Source: Mytilus trossulus (taxonomy: Eukaryota > Mollusca > Bivalvia > Mytilida > Mytilidae). From it: a stretch of DNA of 64,000 bases. A program made the translations under genes and the position numbers. Position 1 is the first letter of the stretch; every line of letters starts with the position of its first letter. The stretch lies in the NCBI RefSeq assembly GCF_036588685.1, contig NC_086375.1, positions 63,507,314 to 63,571,313 of the forward strand, given 5' to 3'. Of the stretch, positions 20,835 through 33,569 are shown in pieces. The notes beneath the pieces are model-generated. The model did no database searches. It worked only from the letters and a program-made list of their open reading frames with translations, and was not told the DNA's origin.

Positions 20835-23800
20835 ATGATGGCTTTTTCATGGCTGTTTATTTCTGGATGTGTAATAGCAGTACCTGTGTGTGCTTTAACT
20901 GCTGCATCAATATATCTCATCTCTGTCAGGAGAAAGTACAGTCATATTCCAGGGCCACCAAGAGATAGGTAAGATAACGTTGTCACAGGAGTACAGTAAT
21001 ATTGGGTACAGGTGAACTGCCAATTCAAATGTTCAACAAATTACACATTTTCTATATTCTTTGTAGGCAGAGAGACAAATCCACGAAATTAAATACCCTT
21101 GGAATGCTAGTTTTCCTCAATCCACGAAAATTGATACCCAAAAAAATAAATGAATTAACAGTATTTTTAGCTCACCTGGCCCACAATCATCATTGGGGTA
21201 CAATGTATCTAGTTTAAAAAAAAATGTGTCCTATGACCAGGCCAACCAACCAAGATGGTTGCAATGGCTCAAAATAGAACATAGGGGTTAAATGTAGATT
21301 TTGGCTGACATTTCTGAAACCAAATGATTTAGAGCTTATTTGACTAAGTTAAATTGTTCATCTGGTCAAGATCTATCTGCCCTGAAATTTTCATACAATT
21401 CAGACAACACTTTGAATTGGTAATTTTAAGGAATTTTGCAGTTTTTGGTTATTAACAAAAGTCATCTCCTCTTTAACAACTGGCACAAATTTAACCATAC
21501 TTGGCCACGATCATTATTAGGTTATCTAGTTTAATAAATGTGTCCGATGACCTGTCTGCCAACCATCATGATGATAGACATGGCTAAAAATAGAACAGGG
21601 GGAAAATGCAGCTTTTGGCTTATATCTCTGAAACTAAAGCAAATGTATAATGGTTGCATTATTTCATACATTATTGTTAATGTTTAAATTGAATTGATGG
21701 AAATCATTTTAAAAAGATTGTTTTTATTTATTATTTTTCAGTTTTTTTCTAGGTCATATTCCTACTTTCCAGAAATATTTAAAACAAGGAAAGTTCTTCA
21801 GTGAAATGGCAATTGAATTGTAAGTTAAACTGAAATGGCAATTGAATTGTAAGTAAAACTGATTTTTTTTACTAGATTTACCAGTTCAGATATTGTGAGA
21901 ACATTAAAATGTGTTTCTTCAGTGGCCTGCAAACAAAATGAGGTTACTTACTGATATATAATGAATAATCATTCAATTAAGTTTTTGTCATGATCTATTG
22001 AAAAAAACATTGTTCCTGTATTTTTTTCTGCTTTCTAAACGTTAACATGACCAATTTAAAATCAGTCTAAGATTGAATTTTTCCACATGTCTACCTTCAA
22101 AATTATAATTGCTAATGAGTTCTGCTAAAAGCCTCTTGTTCAATATTATTTTCCTATTACAGTAAATTGCATTAATACTTCACTATGTTAAATATTTGTT
22201 TGTTTTTATTGTGATGAAGATTATAACATGATGTTGTCTGCTGTTACCCCCTAACTTTTTTCCCATTATGTCTGTTTGTTTTGTTCATGCACAGTTGTCA
22301 ATATAATGGAATTTGATGTGACTGTTATACAAGTGAGAGGTTTTGCGCTATAAATCCAGATTCAATCAACCATTTTCTACATAAAAAATGCCTGTACCAA
22401 GTCAGGAATATGACAGTTGTTGTCCATTAGTTTGATGTGTTTGAGCTATTCATTTTGCTATTTGATTAATAGGGACTGTCAGTTTTGAATTTTCCTAAGA
22501 GTTCAGTATTTTTATGATTTTACTTTTTACAAAAAATAATAGTCAAGTAATAACTGTATTAAATCAATGCTTTATCATAACTGCAATGTGATTATGTTTT
22601 CAGATCTAGTTTATTATGCATTAAGATATACATGTGATATTTTTAGCATCAGAAAATATGGTCATGTAGTAAAAATAGAATTGGCAGAAAGAATTATAGT
22701 CATAACAGCTGATCCTCAGTCAATCAGAGTAGGTTTTATTAATAGCTATTGACATTCACAAGGGAACACTACAGGGATGAACTGATAACCTTATCAAAAC
22801 TAAGTTTTGGTTCCAAATATATAATATATTCAATATAATTGTTTTTAAAATCAATATAATGGTGTTAATTTTTTTACTCTTTTAACTTTGATTGCTGCTT
22901 TGATTGATGCATCCCATCATAATTTCCCCAATATCTTCATTTGAGTTCACAAGGATCAGTATAAGCATTCACAACGCTTTGCATCCTTTTCTCTCATAAA
23001 TCATTTGGCCAATTGAAAAAATAAAATGGACACATTTATCTGTTTGTTTGTCTTGTTTCAAGTTTTATCTGATGTTCCCTGTGACCAACTAATATAGCAG
23101 TATTTATATAAATTTCATTTAAAGTAACAATGAACATGTTTTTGTTGAACCTTGTGACTCTTGTAAAAAAAAGAAAGACAAAGTGATCCTACATTCCATC
23201 AACAGGGACGGCATCTACAAATATTCACTCTGTGGCTCAAGTTTTTTGGAACTTTCTTAGGCTATCCTGGATTTTTACCAAACTTGGACATAAGCTTGTT
23301 TATGATCATAAGAATTATTAGTATCAGAAAATAAATTTGGTGAGAAAAAAAAATCCAGTTTATCCGTTTTTTACTTATAAATGGACTCTGCCAGTTAACA
23401 TTATATTCACTTTGTGGTTAAAGTGTTTAAAGTTTAAATAACTTTCTTAAACTATCCTGGATTTCTACCAAACTTGGACAAACATTTGTTTATGATCAGA
23501 AGATGGTATCCAGAAGTAATTTTTGTAAAAAACTATTTTTTTCCGATATATATAACTTATTTATAAATGGGCTTATTTTTTCTGCTAGTTAGCTTTTTAT
23601 TCATTACCTTTTTGGACCAAAACCGGTCAGGCTTTGAAACATCACCAGGCGCTGTTAATTATGTGTATTGGTTTATATACTATATTTTAGCTTTTTATTC
23701 ACTCTGTAGTTAAAGTTTTATCTGTATATTATTTATATATGGACTTAGTTTTTCTTCCAGTTGATAGCACATACAATCTGCAGTTAAAGTTCTTAAAACA

Positions 23801-26800
23801 TTTATTAGATTCATAAAGTAGGCAAGACACTATTTTCCATGGAACCCATACAATTTTTTTTGAGAAATGAGGTGAAAGAAATGTGAAAAAAATTAACTTT
23901 GTGTTGTTGCAACATTTTTTTCTTCAATTTAAAAAGAAAATAGAAGGAATATTAAGTACCAGATTTGTTGATCTCATTTCTGAGTATGAGAAAAGGTCAC
24001 AAGGTAAAAAGCTGCTTTGTCAGCTGGTGAAAGGATAGCACAAATATATGAAGCCATCTAACAAAAAAAATTCTAACTGGCAAGGATAAACATTACAATT
24101 ATTTACAGTGGGAAACACCAGAAACATTTGTCTATGACATGTGCTCTAAACCTTTAAAGCGTGACAATCCTGTATGTAAATTTCTAGATTTTAAGTGTTT
24201 TGTTTTGCTGATTCTTAACAATTTTCCTAAAAATCACCATTTTTATGTACTCAACTAAACGAAACTAACTAAAACAATGTTTATTCATTACAGGAGTTAA
24301 TGATAACAGGGAACCATACTAAGTCAAAGGCTGCTTATGAAAAATTAGGCTTTTTATTTGGTGAAAGGTAAAAATATTAATGTAGACAACTGCAGGGCTG
24401 CCAAGGCTAACACATTTAGAGTGAGACTCGCATATTTTCAGGCTTATTTGGCAGCATTTTTCTTTAATTTGTTGGGTTTTTTTCTTTGATCTGTTGTTTT
24501 TTTTCTTTGATCTTTATAATTTTGTCCAAATCTCGCGTATTTGCTTTAGTAAAAGTTGGCAGAACTGCAATTCTTATCAAAATTGTGAAACTTAACTCAA
24601 TAGACCACTTACCAATTATGTCCTTCACTGGAAAAGTTTGTCAATTATGCGCATCTTTATGACATCATTTACCCAATAGAGTGGATTACCTGTATCCCTG
24701 CACTATTAATTCCCTTATATAGAGATTAAAAACTAGATGTCACAAAATTATTAAGAAAGCAGAAATGACCTTGTACAGGGTTTCCCCTGGGTCAATTATT
24801 TTTTTCGCCACCTCTTTCGCCAAAACAATATATTTTTCGCCACTTTATTATTTTTTTCGCCAAATAACATAACAATTTAAAAAAAAAATATTTAAAATTT
24901 ACATTTTTTTCTACCCCCCCCCCCCCCTTCCCCCTTTCCCTTAAATAAGATGATTTTGCCCATTGTGTCTATGATTATGCTCTCAAACGTATTTTAGAGT
25001 TTACATGTTAATGAATAAACACTAAAAATTTACTTTAAAACAACAGAATTTTTTAATTTAAAAGGGAAAACTATTCATTGTATTTGAAACAACTTTTCTA
25101 ATTGATTGGACGACCGCCAGCGGAAACCCTGCCTTGTAGGACTCTCATGCTTCCGTTTGTAGGTTGCTGTCATTTTTTCATTGGAATTTTTTTTTTTATT
25201 CTGTATGAAATTTTCATTCAATTATGTTACCTTATTCATTGACATCAAGTGGTTTAGTTTATTTGTTTTAGTATCGATTAGCTGCTAAGTCAAGATTTCT
25301 TAATGTCATTTTACAATTTCTAAAGTTAACACAATTAAAAATATTTGTTTTTTTTTAATTATAGATTTATAGGTAAAGGACTGGTAGTGGAAACGGATCA
25401 AAAAGTCTGGGTTTGGAGGAGAGCATTGATGAATCCTTGTTTTCAGAAAAGGTATGTGAAATATACTATTGTGTTACTATATAAACTGCCTTACATGTAA
25501 AATATATGTTGAGTTTCTGTATCTCTGTTCTTCTTTGTAACTGCCTACTGGACTTTACCTAAATTCCTGCCTCACTTTTCCAAACTTGATTCCTGTGTAG
25601 GTGCAAATATTCAGTTTTGGCAAAAATGTCTCAGTAACATTGATACAGTATGATCGATGTATTCTGTATTTCTTTATTTATTTTTGACAAATTTTCAAGT
25701 AATGTCAGAAGTCCTAATACTGATGACTTTACACAGCTGTTCCTGATGATATGCATATAAGAACATTATTTTGTGTTTAAAGGGAGATAATTAAACTTAC
25801 TTACTTCAGTACATTTTGTATTTGTGCGTGTATGTTGGAAAAGGTTACAATGTTCATTTGAAGACATGGCAAAAATTCTTATTTTATGTCAATTTTCAAG
25901 TTTTAAGGCCATGACTTGGGATCTTTAAAATTAAGGCAAAACTAAATCTTTGAGGGCTATTACACCATGTGAAACCAGAACAGAAGTATGGTTTCTTGTT
26001 ATAACATAGAAATTCAATAATTATTGTCTTTCTTGTAAGACTCTAACTTTTTTTTATTTGACAGTTACATAAAAGGGCTTGAATCAGCTTTTAATACAGA
26101 AATCGATCTTCTTATAAATAAACTTGCTGGATTAGCAGACGGCAAAACTCAAGTTTCCATGTTGGAAGAGTTTAATCATCTTACTCTGGATGTCATAGGG
26201 AAGGTTTGTTTTATTGGATAAATTAGAATTAGAACCTGAAACTTTTAATTCACTTTAGACTCATCCTGTTTCCATGCAAAAATAATGGAATAAAAACATA
26301 CTTTTTCTGGTAACAAAAGGGCTTCTAAAGCTCCTGTTAAATTAACTATTGATCATTTCACATATATAAAATAGTAGTTCAATTTTTAACAAAACATTTA
26401 GTGTTTGTTTAATGCTCAAAAGTTCTTGAGAATAGGATGAAAAAAAAATGTAATTGATTTTGTATCTTTTAAAGTGAAGATGTTTTATATTCCTTCAGAA
26501 ACAATTTAAACAAACAAGTTACATACTTGGTAATTAATATAGCTATTTGTATTATATATTATAGATTGGCTTTGGCATGCAGATGAACAATGTTGAAAAC
26601 AGAACAGAACCATCAGAATATACAAAAGCTATCAAACTAGCACTAGGGGGAGTGTCTGCATTTGTACGAGATCCATTCATGAAGGTAGTTGATAGGAGGA
26701 GCTATTTCAATGACAGTGCATTGTTATAAAAAATGGAAAACAAACTTTTGAAAAATCTTAACTAATCCTGGCAACCACACATTGAAAAATTCTTATCAGT

Positions 26801-29800
26801 CTTATATTTCAAGCATACCGTTTATTGTTATTACAAGAAAAACAAAACTTTAAAAAAAGTGATGGTAAGATTTAAGTGCAAGAAAACCATTGTCCAAAGA
26901 AAAAATATGTCTAAAGATTGGTTAAATGTTTCATAGGCTTTCTGTAAATCATTCCTACTTGTATAATGAATTGCTGTTTCATAATTATTCACCAATTGAA
27001 TGATAGTAATGCCAGTAAAATGTCAAAACAACACAAAATCTTGACATTTATACTCATACCTATAGAAAAATAATACATGGCACAACCCTCCTTCCAAATA
27101 TATTTAAACAAGGAATGTATATGTTTGAAAATAAGACTTTATGGCAAGATTGCCAATGAAAGAACTCCCCACAAGAGACTAAAAAGATGTTCAAGTTAAC
27201 AACTAAAGGTTAAAAGCACTGTTTCTCTAAATTAATAGTATCATGTTTATCATTCAATCTTTTATAATCAAAATTCAGATAGTACCATGATAAATATTAA
27301 ACACCACAATGTTATAAGGTCCATGGGAGAAAACTTGATTTTGATAAGTTATCATAGTTCTTTTTATTCTAGGTAGCTTTTTGTTATATTAGTTATAGTC
27401 CAAAAATATTCCTTTATAGTTCAAATATTCCAAATGGAAATATCTAGCAGATGTGAAGAAAGCAATGAGAACATTGAGAGTGTTATCTAAGCAGAGTTTT
27501 GATGAAAGAAAGAAACAAATAGAAAGAGGCGACTACACTCCAGATGACATACTAAATTTTCTTGTTAAAATGAAATGTGAGTAAGGAATACACAACAGCT
27601 TGTGTCAGACATATGGAAAAAATACACCTATGTTCATCTTTTTAAGAATAAGGGAGTTATGACTCTAATAACAATCAAATCCTATTAAATCCACCAAAAA
27701 ATCATTAAAACGAGAACAATCTTTCAAATAGTAAATTGCTGTCAAACTCTCTGGCAGTTATACCTTTAGAAATAATGTTGATCTAGTATACCATCATCAA
27801 ATAAGGCTGCTGCTTTTACTTAAAATAGACAAAAAGGTATTTATCCTATATTTCTAACACTGTTATAAGAACATTTGCTTGCTCAAATCACAAAAAAAAG
27901 AAATTAATATCGATTTAAGAATGTCTAGTATCAGTAAAATTTTGATAAAATGAATTATTTATTTAACAGTAGAGAATCCTGAGTTAGATGGAGAAGTTAT
28001 CCTGGATGATATCACTACATTTTTCCTGGCAGGTAAATTTTATAATTCATTTATAGATGCTTCAAAACATTGTGAAAAGGGTTAATGATAAGAAAAATGT
28101 ACTAAACCCAACTACATTAGGTGGTACCAAACACCTGGACTAAAATTAATTTGGCTCATTTAATTTTCATAAATTTTGACAAAATATTTACCTTGACCCT
28201 TCGACAAAAAATATAAAATTTCAAAAAACTTGAACCAACACTTTATCAGAAAAATTCCATGGATATAAAGTCGTCCGACAAATACAAATGTTAATCATTA
28301 AGAAACTTACTGTTTTCTTAACAATAGAACATTATTAAAACATTTAGATGAGTTTTACAGAGTTTATTTCCTGTAGTGTTATGTACTACTCAGGTTTTAA
28401 TATCTAAATTTATATTTATCATGATTGTTGATTTGTAGCAAAAGTAGCTATAGTGTGAAAGACAAGTTCCAAACCTCTTTCTATATGTCATTAAAACAGA
28501 TAAAATTTGAATTTGACATATTTCCGTAATATAACTCTCCAGAATGATATTCGTTTGTTTGAACTAGATCATTTGATGTTTAAATTAAGAACTATGAATG
28601 TAGATAAGACTTATGCCTTGTCATAGCTATTAAGAAGTGTGAGTATACATTGGTTTAATTTTGTAATAAATTATTTGTGATATACTGGTAATTTAATTAC
28701 TTTAAAACAAGAGAAATCAGAAAACCAGTATATATCAACAATAATCATATAATTTTTTTTATCATTAATATTTTTTTATATTTTTAATTGTTTTATTAAA
28801 GGACAAGAAACCTCGGCTAACTTATTAAGCTTTGCCTTGATCTGTCTCTGGCAAAATAAAGATGTACTTGAAAGGTAATTGAAAGAAATAAACATTATGA
28901 TATAGAATGAAATTTACATCAGAATATTTTCTTAATATAGTGGAAAAAAGCAAATAAACATTTGAAGTTAAGCATATAATTTCAAATTGCTGTTTGCTAA
29001 ACAGCTAAAGCAGCAAGGTGCAAATTCTTTAATGAAAAACATAAACTAGCACCATTCATAGAACATTTTAGAACATGCCATAAATCAAGTGCAAACATGC
29101 AAGAAGCAAGTGCAAAATGACTAGGCAGAAATAACAAAAACAATAAAAGATGACATCATAGCAACATTACATATATAGAAAGTACACCAATTTTTAGTTT
29201 TTAGTTTTTAACTTGCTTTAGAACGGTTCAATTCAACTTGTCATCTTTTTTTATGTATGGAAGTTAGATTCATTGCCTAAGAGGTCATAGAGGTGTCGGT
29301 TGCAGAGTGGTTCTTGCAACTACTCGCTAGCCTTTAATTGACTTGGATTTTTTTTAAATGGAACTGACTAGTTTCAAGAAAATATTGACATTTTCAGGAT
29401 ATTGAGAATCGTTTGGTATACCTTTGTTTTATTTATAGATATTTCATTTCAGATTGAAAGCTGAGGTTTCTGATGTAGTTGGAGAAAAGCATTACATTAG
29501 TGTTGAAGATACAAACAAAATGGAGTATTTAGATATGGTTATAAAAGAAACTCTGAGACTTTATCCTCCAGCACCGAATACCTTTAGAGAAAATAAAACT
29601 GACATAGAAATACTGGGGTACAAAATACCTGCTGGAACAGGTATAATGGTAAGTTAATTAAATTGTGTGTAACATTATTTCCAATATAATGTTATAGTTC
29701 ATAAACATGGTATTTTTAACCCTCGAAATAGAGAATCTGGGGTCAAAATACCATGTGGAAAAATGACTGCTGGATAGATATCTTTTGTAGGAAAAAGGCA

Positions 29801-32722
29801 CTTTTTGCCAATACTTGACTCAAAAATAGAACCAATCAACTTGAAACTTAGTACACATGTTCCCTGTGGTATGATTTTTCTAATTTTAATGCTAAATTAA
29901 ATCTTTTACCCAATTTCACGGTCCATTGAACATGGAAAATAATAGAGCGAGTGGGGCATCGGTGTACTTTGGACACATTCTTGTTTATCATACTCTCTGT
30001 CAAGGGATCTAGTAGCAGACAGGGGATACAAAAGGTGGATGGGATGAATTGATGAATGAACATCCCATCTCATATATACCACCCACTTCCTAAAAACATA
30101 TGAGTATGCAAGAAATCAACAAGGTTAAGTCTATTGGTAGACTCCGAATATAAACATAGAATACAAAATACCAGCAGGGACAATGTTCTTGCAAGTTTTT
30201 GCATGTGGTTTTCTTCAGCATATAAATCCTACAATGAATTTTTATATTGATATACTGTGGATTCATTTATTTTCGTGGGTATCAATTTTCGTGGATTGAT
30301 GAAAACTTGCATATTCGTGGATATGTAAATTGGTTGTTTTGGAAAATTCTGCATACATTCCTTTAGAAAATCAGTATTTCGTTGAACATTTAAATTCGTG
30401 GTTCCCCTGTACCAACGAAATCCACGAAAATTAGTATACAACGAATATTAATGAATCCACAGTACATGTATTTACTGATGAACTATTACATTTGTAGATT
30501 AGTACCTTTGTTAGTTCAAGGCTGGAGGAATTCTTTCCAGATCCTTTAAAGTTTGATCCTGAACGATTCAATCCTGCTGAGAACAGGTAATTTACTTGAA
30601 CAGTTATTTATTAACATTACATACCTTTACAGTAAAACCTGACTTAAATGACTAGGGTTCAAGCTTGGCTATATCACTGTTGGTAATTTATTAATCTTCT
30701 ATCTGGAAACAAATTTTTTCATCTGCTGACATTTCATTTGTGGCACACACAAAAATAATATAGCATTCGAATCATTGGCATATTACAAGCTTACACACTT
30801 ACACAGTACAGGTGGAAATAGAAAATAAAAAATAGATGAGTTATTATAATAATTTTACAGTTTGCAATTCCTTCTACAGTATAGGTGTTGACAAATCTCA
30901 TGCCTGAATAAACAATAAGCTGATTGCCTCATCTGGTGAAAAAATTTGAAGCAATTTTATGGCTCTGCCACAAAAAGGTTGGGCCAGTTAGTTTTAACCT
31001 TGTCATACAACAACAAACAACTATATAGACTTTTTGTCTCGCCTTCAGGTAGTCAAAAAGCGAGACATAGTTTATATGCTGTTTCTGGCTTTGGCAGCGA
31101 CGACGGTGGCATCAACAATGTATTAGTTTGTGATTAGGTCTAGTTTATGGTGAACCACAAGTGTCAGGTCAATCATATTTGGTATGCAGTTTTATAAGCA
31201 TTGGCACATTTCCTGTCCATGGAGATTATATGGCCCTGCCCCTTCAGTCATGGTCTATTGACTTGAAACTTTCGCTTATATTACATGTATTAGTTTGTGA
31301 TTAGGTCAGTTTATGGGGAACCACAAGTGGTAGGTCAATGATATATGGTATGCAGTTGTGTATAAAGCATCGGCATACCTCATTTCCATGGAGATAATTT
31401 AGCTCCAGTCCCTTAGCTCTTTTCTAAAGACAATCCACATATTGAGGAGTGAAATCATTAAATGGTTTTCACACAAAGTTTGGATACATAATTTTTAGAT
31501 ATTCCCCAAAACCATATAGTAGACAGTTCTTTTCAATAAACTATTTCTAAATTTAGAGTGGAAAATACTATTTCTGAATTTAGTGTGGTCCATACTTACT
31601 ATGATTAGTTTAAAATGATTATTTTGTGTTACAGAATCCCATCATACACTTACTTTCCATTTACTCTGGGCCCAAGGACTTGTATTGGAAAAGATTTTGG
31701 TGTGGTAAGTATTTCCTTAAAAAACTTGAAACCTTTGCAAAGCTAACTCCTTAGATGCTAAATATTTGTTTGGATTAGACATGTGTATGACATTCACAGT
31801 GTGAAACACTGCAGAATTTAAACCTGTACTGCAGTTCCTGATGCAAGAATTCAGTTTATGCTAGTTTCCAGTATACATATGTTTCTGTTTATACAAGTTC
31901 CTCTTCTTGTTCAATACAAAATTACAAACATAGTTTATTGGTGTCCACATAATTGTACACTATTAGAATATTTTGTTCTTGTTTTTTAAATTTGAATTTG
32001 AAATTGAATATTGTTAATATATATGTGTGTAATAGCCACACAGAAAGTTGTAGATAAAACAAGGTTTTATGGTGCCAGATCTCTCACTTGATCTACATAT
32101 ATGTATTATTGTAATTATATATATTATACAAGTAACACTTATTTTATAATTATGACAATCTCTGATATTTGTCCCCTGTCAAACACTAACATATGAGCAT
32201 AGAACCACTCACTCAGCATTATTGTGGTGAACTTAGGATTGAAAAATCCTAGATACCTTATAAATTACCCTAAATGAAGTATAACCATAGACATCCTTGT
32301 TTTTAAGACACAAATATATATTTGGTTAACAACTGGTATAAATGGGGACTTACCCTAACAAGTATAAAATATTAAATGTAAACCACAGCTAGAAAATATA
32401 AGGGTCAGCACAATTGATAGCATAACATCGAAATATTATAAATTTAATACTGTAATAAAAAACATACAAATATTCATATCACAAATTGACCTATGACCTA
32501 GATGTATTGAGTTAAGACACTTTTAAAATTAGAAATCAAATATTGAAGTTACTGAAAAATTAAACTTTAAATTTGTAGATTGAGGCAAAGATGATATTGT
32601 CAAAGATAGTGCAGAGATTTGACTTTGAGATGGATCCAAATCAGTCATTTGACATAGAAGAATCAGCCACATTGAAACCTAAAGGTGGAGCTTTTTGTTC
32701 GTTTACCTTATGTGACAGTTAG
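20835..32722 (+). CDS. CYP46A1-like: Cytochrome P450 gene A, CYP46A-like (501 aa, 14 exons)
   Basis: Coding exons: 20835-20968, 21742-21819, 22647-22728, 24294-24367, 25365-25451, 26065-26203, 26565-26684, 27420-27576, 27970-28032, 28802-28874, 29453-29648, 30498-30586, 31635-31704, 32579-32722. All introns are GT-AG and the frame stays open, total 502 codons. An N-terminal membrane anchor (about residues 5-31) is followed by [11 protein letters not shown], the proline-rich hinge of microsomal P450s. Landmarks: C-helix W138-x3-R142, I-helix AGQETS (311-316), K-helix E368-TL-R371, PERF (422-425), heme loop [10 protein letters not shown] with C447 as iron ligand. Length (about 500) and exon-3 context (RKYGHVVKI) fit the CYP46A family, whose vertebrate member 24-hydroxylates cholesterol in the ER; substrate here is unknown and a P450 reductase is needed. 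A second ATG follows at once (20838). A tandem paralogue lies 16 kb downstream. Confidence 0.95.
20997..21165 (-). mobile_element. MITE fragment, 'CTGTGGATTCAT' family, in intron 1 of gene A
   Basis: Contains AATCCACGAAAATTGATACC and AATAAATGAATTAACAGTA, and AATTCAAATGTTCAACAAAT earlier. This matches the full element at 30253-30464 in sequence and order, in degenerate form. Confidence 0.65.
21170..21655 (+). repeat. 'AGCTCACCTGG' repeat, single unit, in intron 1 of gene A
   Basis: TTAGCTCACCTGGCCCACAA, then CCAACCAACCAAGATGG, ATGCAGCTTTTGGCTTATA and TCAAGATCTATCTGCCCTGA. It corresponds to about one and a half units of the 501-bp array at 35005-37795, diverged. Confidence 0.7.
21802..21859 (+). 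repeat. 29-bp tandem duplication across the exon 2 donor of gene A
   Basis: TGAAATGGCAATTGAATTGT plus AAGTTAAAC occurs at 21802 and again from 21831 with one base missing at the end. It duplicates the last 18 coding bases of exon 2 together with its GTAAGT donor. Splicing at the second donor would read through an in-frame TAA just after the first, so only the first gives a functional product. Confidence 0.85.
22205..22545 (+). repeat. Dispersed repeat R1 in intron 3-proximal part (intron 2) of gene A
   Basis: Same family as 3716-4030: GATTATAACATGATGTTGTC, TTGTCAATATAATGGAATTT, ACAAGTGAGAGGTTTTGC, CAACCATTTTCTACAT and AAGTCAGGAATATGACAGTT. It ends about 100 bases before exon 3. Confidence 0.7.
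23190..23835 (+). repeat. Dispersed repeat R8 (internally repeated) in intron 3 of gene A
   Basis: Two or three diverged units built on AACTTTCTTAAACTATCCTG, GATTTCTACCAAACTTGGAC and TTGTTTATGATCA at about 23255-23315 and 23440-23510, with further CACTCTGTAGTTAAAG pieces. The family recurs at 51520-51660 and 53380-53690 inside gene B. Confidence 0.65.
24380..25120. repeat. Repeat-rich part of intron 4 of gene A
   Basis: A 'TCTCGCGTATTTG'-type repeat at about 24410-24560, then TTTCGCCACTTTATT motifs at 24800-24870 and a run of 14 or more C at about 24917. No exon. Confidence 0.5.
26685..27419. other. Intron 7 of gene A
   Basis: Mostly unrecognised AT-rich sequence. About 27120-27230 holds a diverged piece (AAGATTGCCAATGAAAGAAC) of the repeat seen better at 49505 in gene B. 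Confidence 0.45.
28033..28801. other. Intron 9 of gene A
   Basis: AT-rich, no exon or repeat recognised. The intron interrupts the I-helix codon for Gly312, the same place as in gene B. Confidence 0.5.
28875..29452. other. Intron 10 of gene A
   Basis: No exon or known repeat seen; contains an A/T-rich run and TTTTTAGTTTTTAGTTTTTA near 29190. Confidence 0.45.
29720..30196 (+). pseudogene. Two relics of exon 11's 3' end in intron 11 of gene A
   Basis: Exon 11 ends with GACATAGAAATACTGGGGTA then CAAAATACCTGCTGG. At about 29725-29760 the intron has GAAATAGAGAATCTGGGGTC then AAAATACCATGTGG. At about 30152-30186 it has AACATAGAATACAAAATACC then AGCAGGGACA. Both resemble the exon end coding '[13 protein letters not shown]'. 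They are too short and damaged to act as exons. Chance similarity is possible for the shorter one. Confidence 0.5.
29830..30030 (-). repeat. Dispersed repeat R9 in intron 11 of gene A
   Basis: Includes CACATGTTCCCTGTGGTATG, CACGGTCCATTGAACATGG and GGTGTACTTTGGACACATTC. The same family occurs in the opposite orientation at 61905-62130 in intron 12 of gene B. Confidence 0.75.
30253..30464. mobile_element. Complete MITE (about 210 bp) in intron 11 of gene A
   Basis: Ends TACTGTGGATTCATTTATTT and ATGAATCCACAGTA are inverted. Taking TA as the duplicated target leaves CTGTGGATTCAT...ATGAATCCACAG, as in Tc1/mariner-type MITEs. Inside are several TTTCGTGG / CCACGAAA pairs. A degenerate relative is at 20997-21165, and the element at 61528-61748 shares the terminal pattern. 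Confidence 0.8.
31025..31450 (+). repeat. Dispersed repeat R10 in intron 12 of gene A
   Basis: Begins TTTTTGTCTCGCCTTCAGGT, with AAAAGCGAGACATAG and GCGACGACGGTGGCATC, then two partial units around TTAGTTTGTGATTAGGTC (31120 and 31285). The 63-codon frame 30946-31137 is repeat-derived. Confidence 0.55.
31705..32578. other. Intron 13 of gene A
   Basis: AT-rich, no exon or recognised repeat. Confidence 0.45.
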
Positions 32723-33569
32723 AAGATTTTTTGTCTGTTGAACAAAAACACATATGAACAGAAAGCTTGTTCAAACTTTACGGTAGCATAATATATTTTA
32801 TGGTAAAAACGCTTCATCCGTGCAAATTAGTTTTAGTTACTCATATTTGACACTTAGAAAGTGATTAAATTTTGTTTACTAAATTTAAGGATAAAAGCAA
32901 AACAATTTCAAAACAAAATCACAAAATGTTGACCATTTGATTATACACTTTTGGGTTTTATTTTGAGATGTTTGTATGAATACAAAAGATATATAGTGTT
33001 TTGTTTAAAAAATAATTTTTAAAAAAAGTTATCAAATTCTATTAAATTAATGTAAAATTTATTGAACCCCTTTAGAACAAAATTATATAGGATGTTTTCT
33101 AAAAATATGTATTTTTAAATATATAATTATTATAGTGAGAAGTTAATGTAATTAGATCAAATCAAGTCATTATTCATGTACTACCATGCTAGCTATATCA
33201 TGAATATCTGTTAAGGTTTGGCTTTTGTTTTATAATAAACTAATTTGAAAGAGATTATAAGATTGCTGTGATAGAAAAGTAAGAAAGATTTTTATCACAT
33301 GTATATAATAGTTCATGTCTGTTTTTTAACTATTTTATTATAAATATTTTTGCAGTGACTTTTTTAAAGCTTTATGGCAGATTTTAAGTTTAAACTACTG
33401 TTAATACCATACTGATTATTAAGAGACTGATAACTTTCATTTAAGGTGGATCAGGACTAATCAACTGTACATAATTTCATGCATGAATTACAATGCACAC
33501 AAAAAGTATTTGTCGTAATTTGATATTATTTTTTTAAACATTTTGATTGATTAGAAATAATTTTTTGTC
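32723..33569 (+). other. 3' untranslated/flanking region of P450 gene A
   Basis: Candidate polyadenylation signals on the plus strand are ATTAAA near 33051 and AATAAA at 33234-33239. No frame. The latter would give a 3' UTR of about 530 bases. Confidence 0.45.

Noticed and set aside
22604..22646. Alternative, earlier acceptor for exon 3 of P450 gene A (TTTTCAG at about 22597-22603)
   Set aside because: With the exon 2 phase it reaches a TGA before the conserved KYGHVV segment; the acceptor at 22646 keeps the family's spacing.
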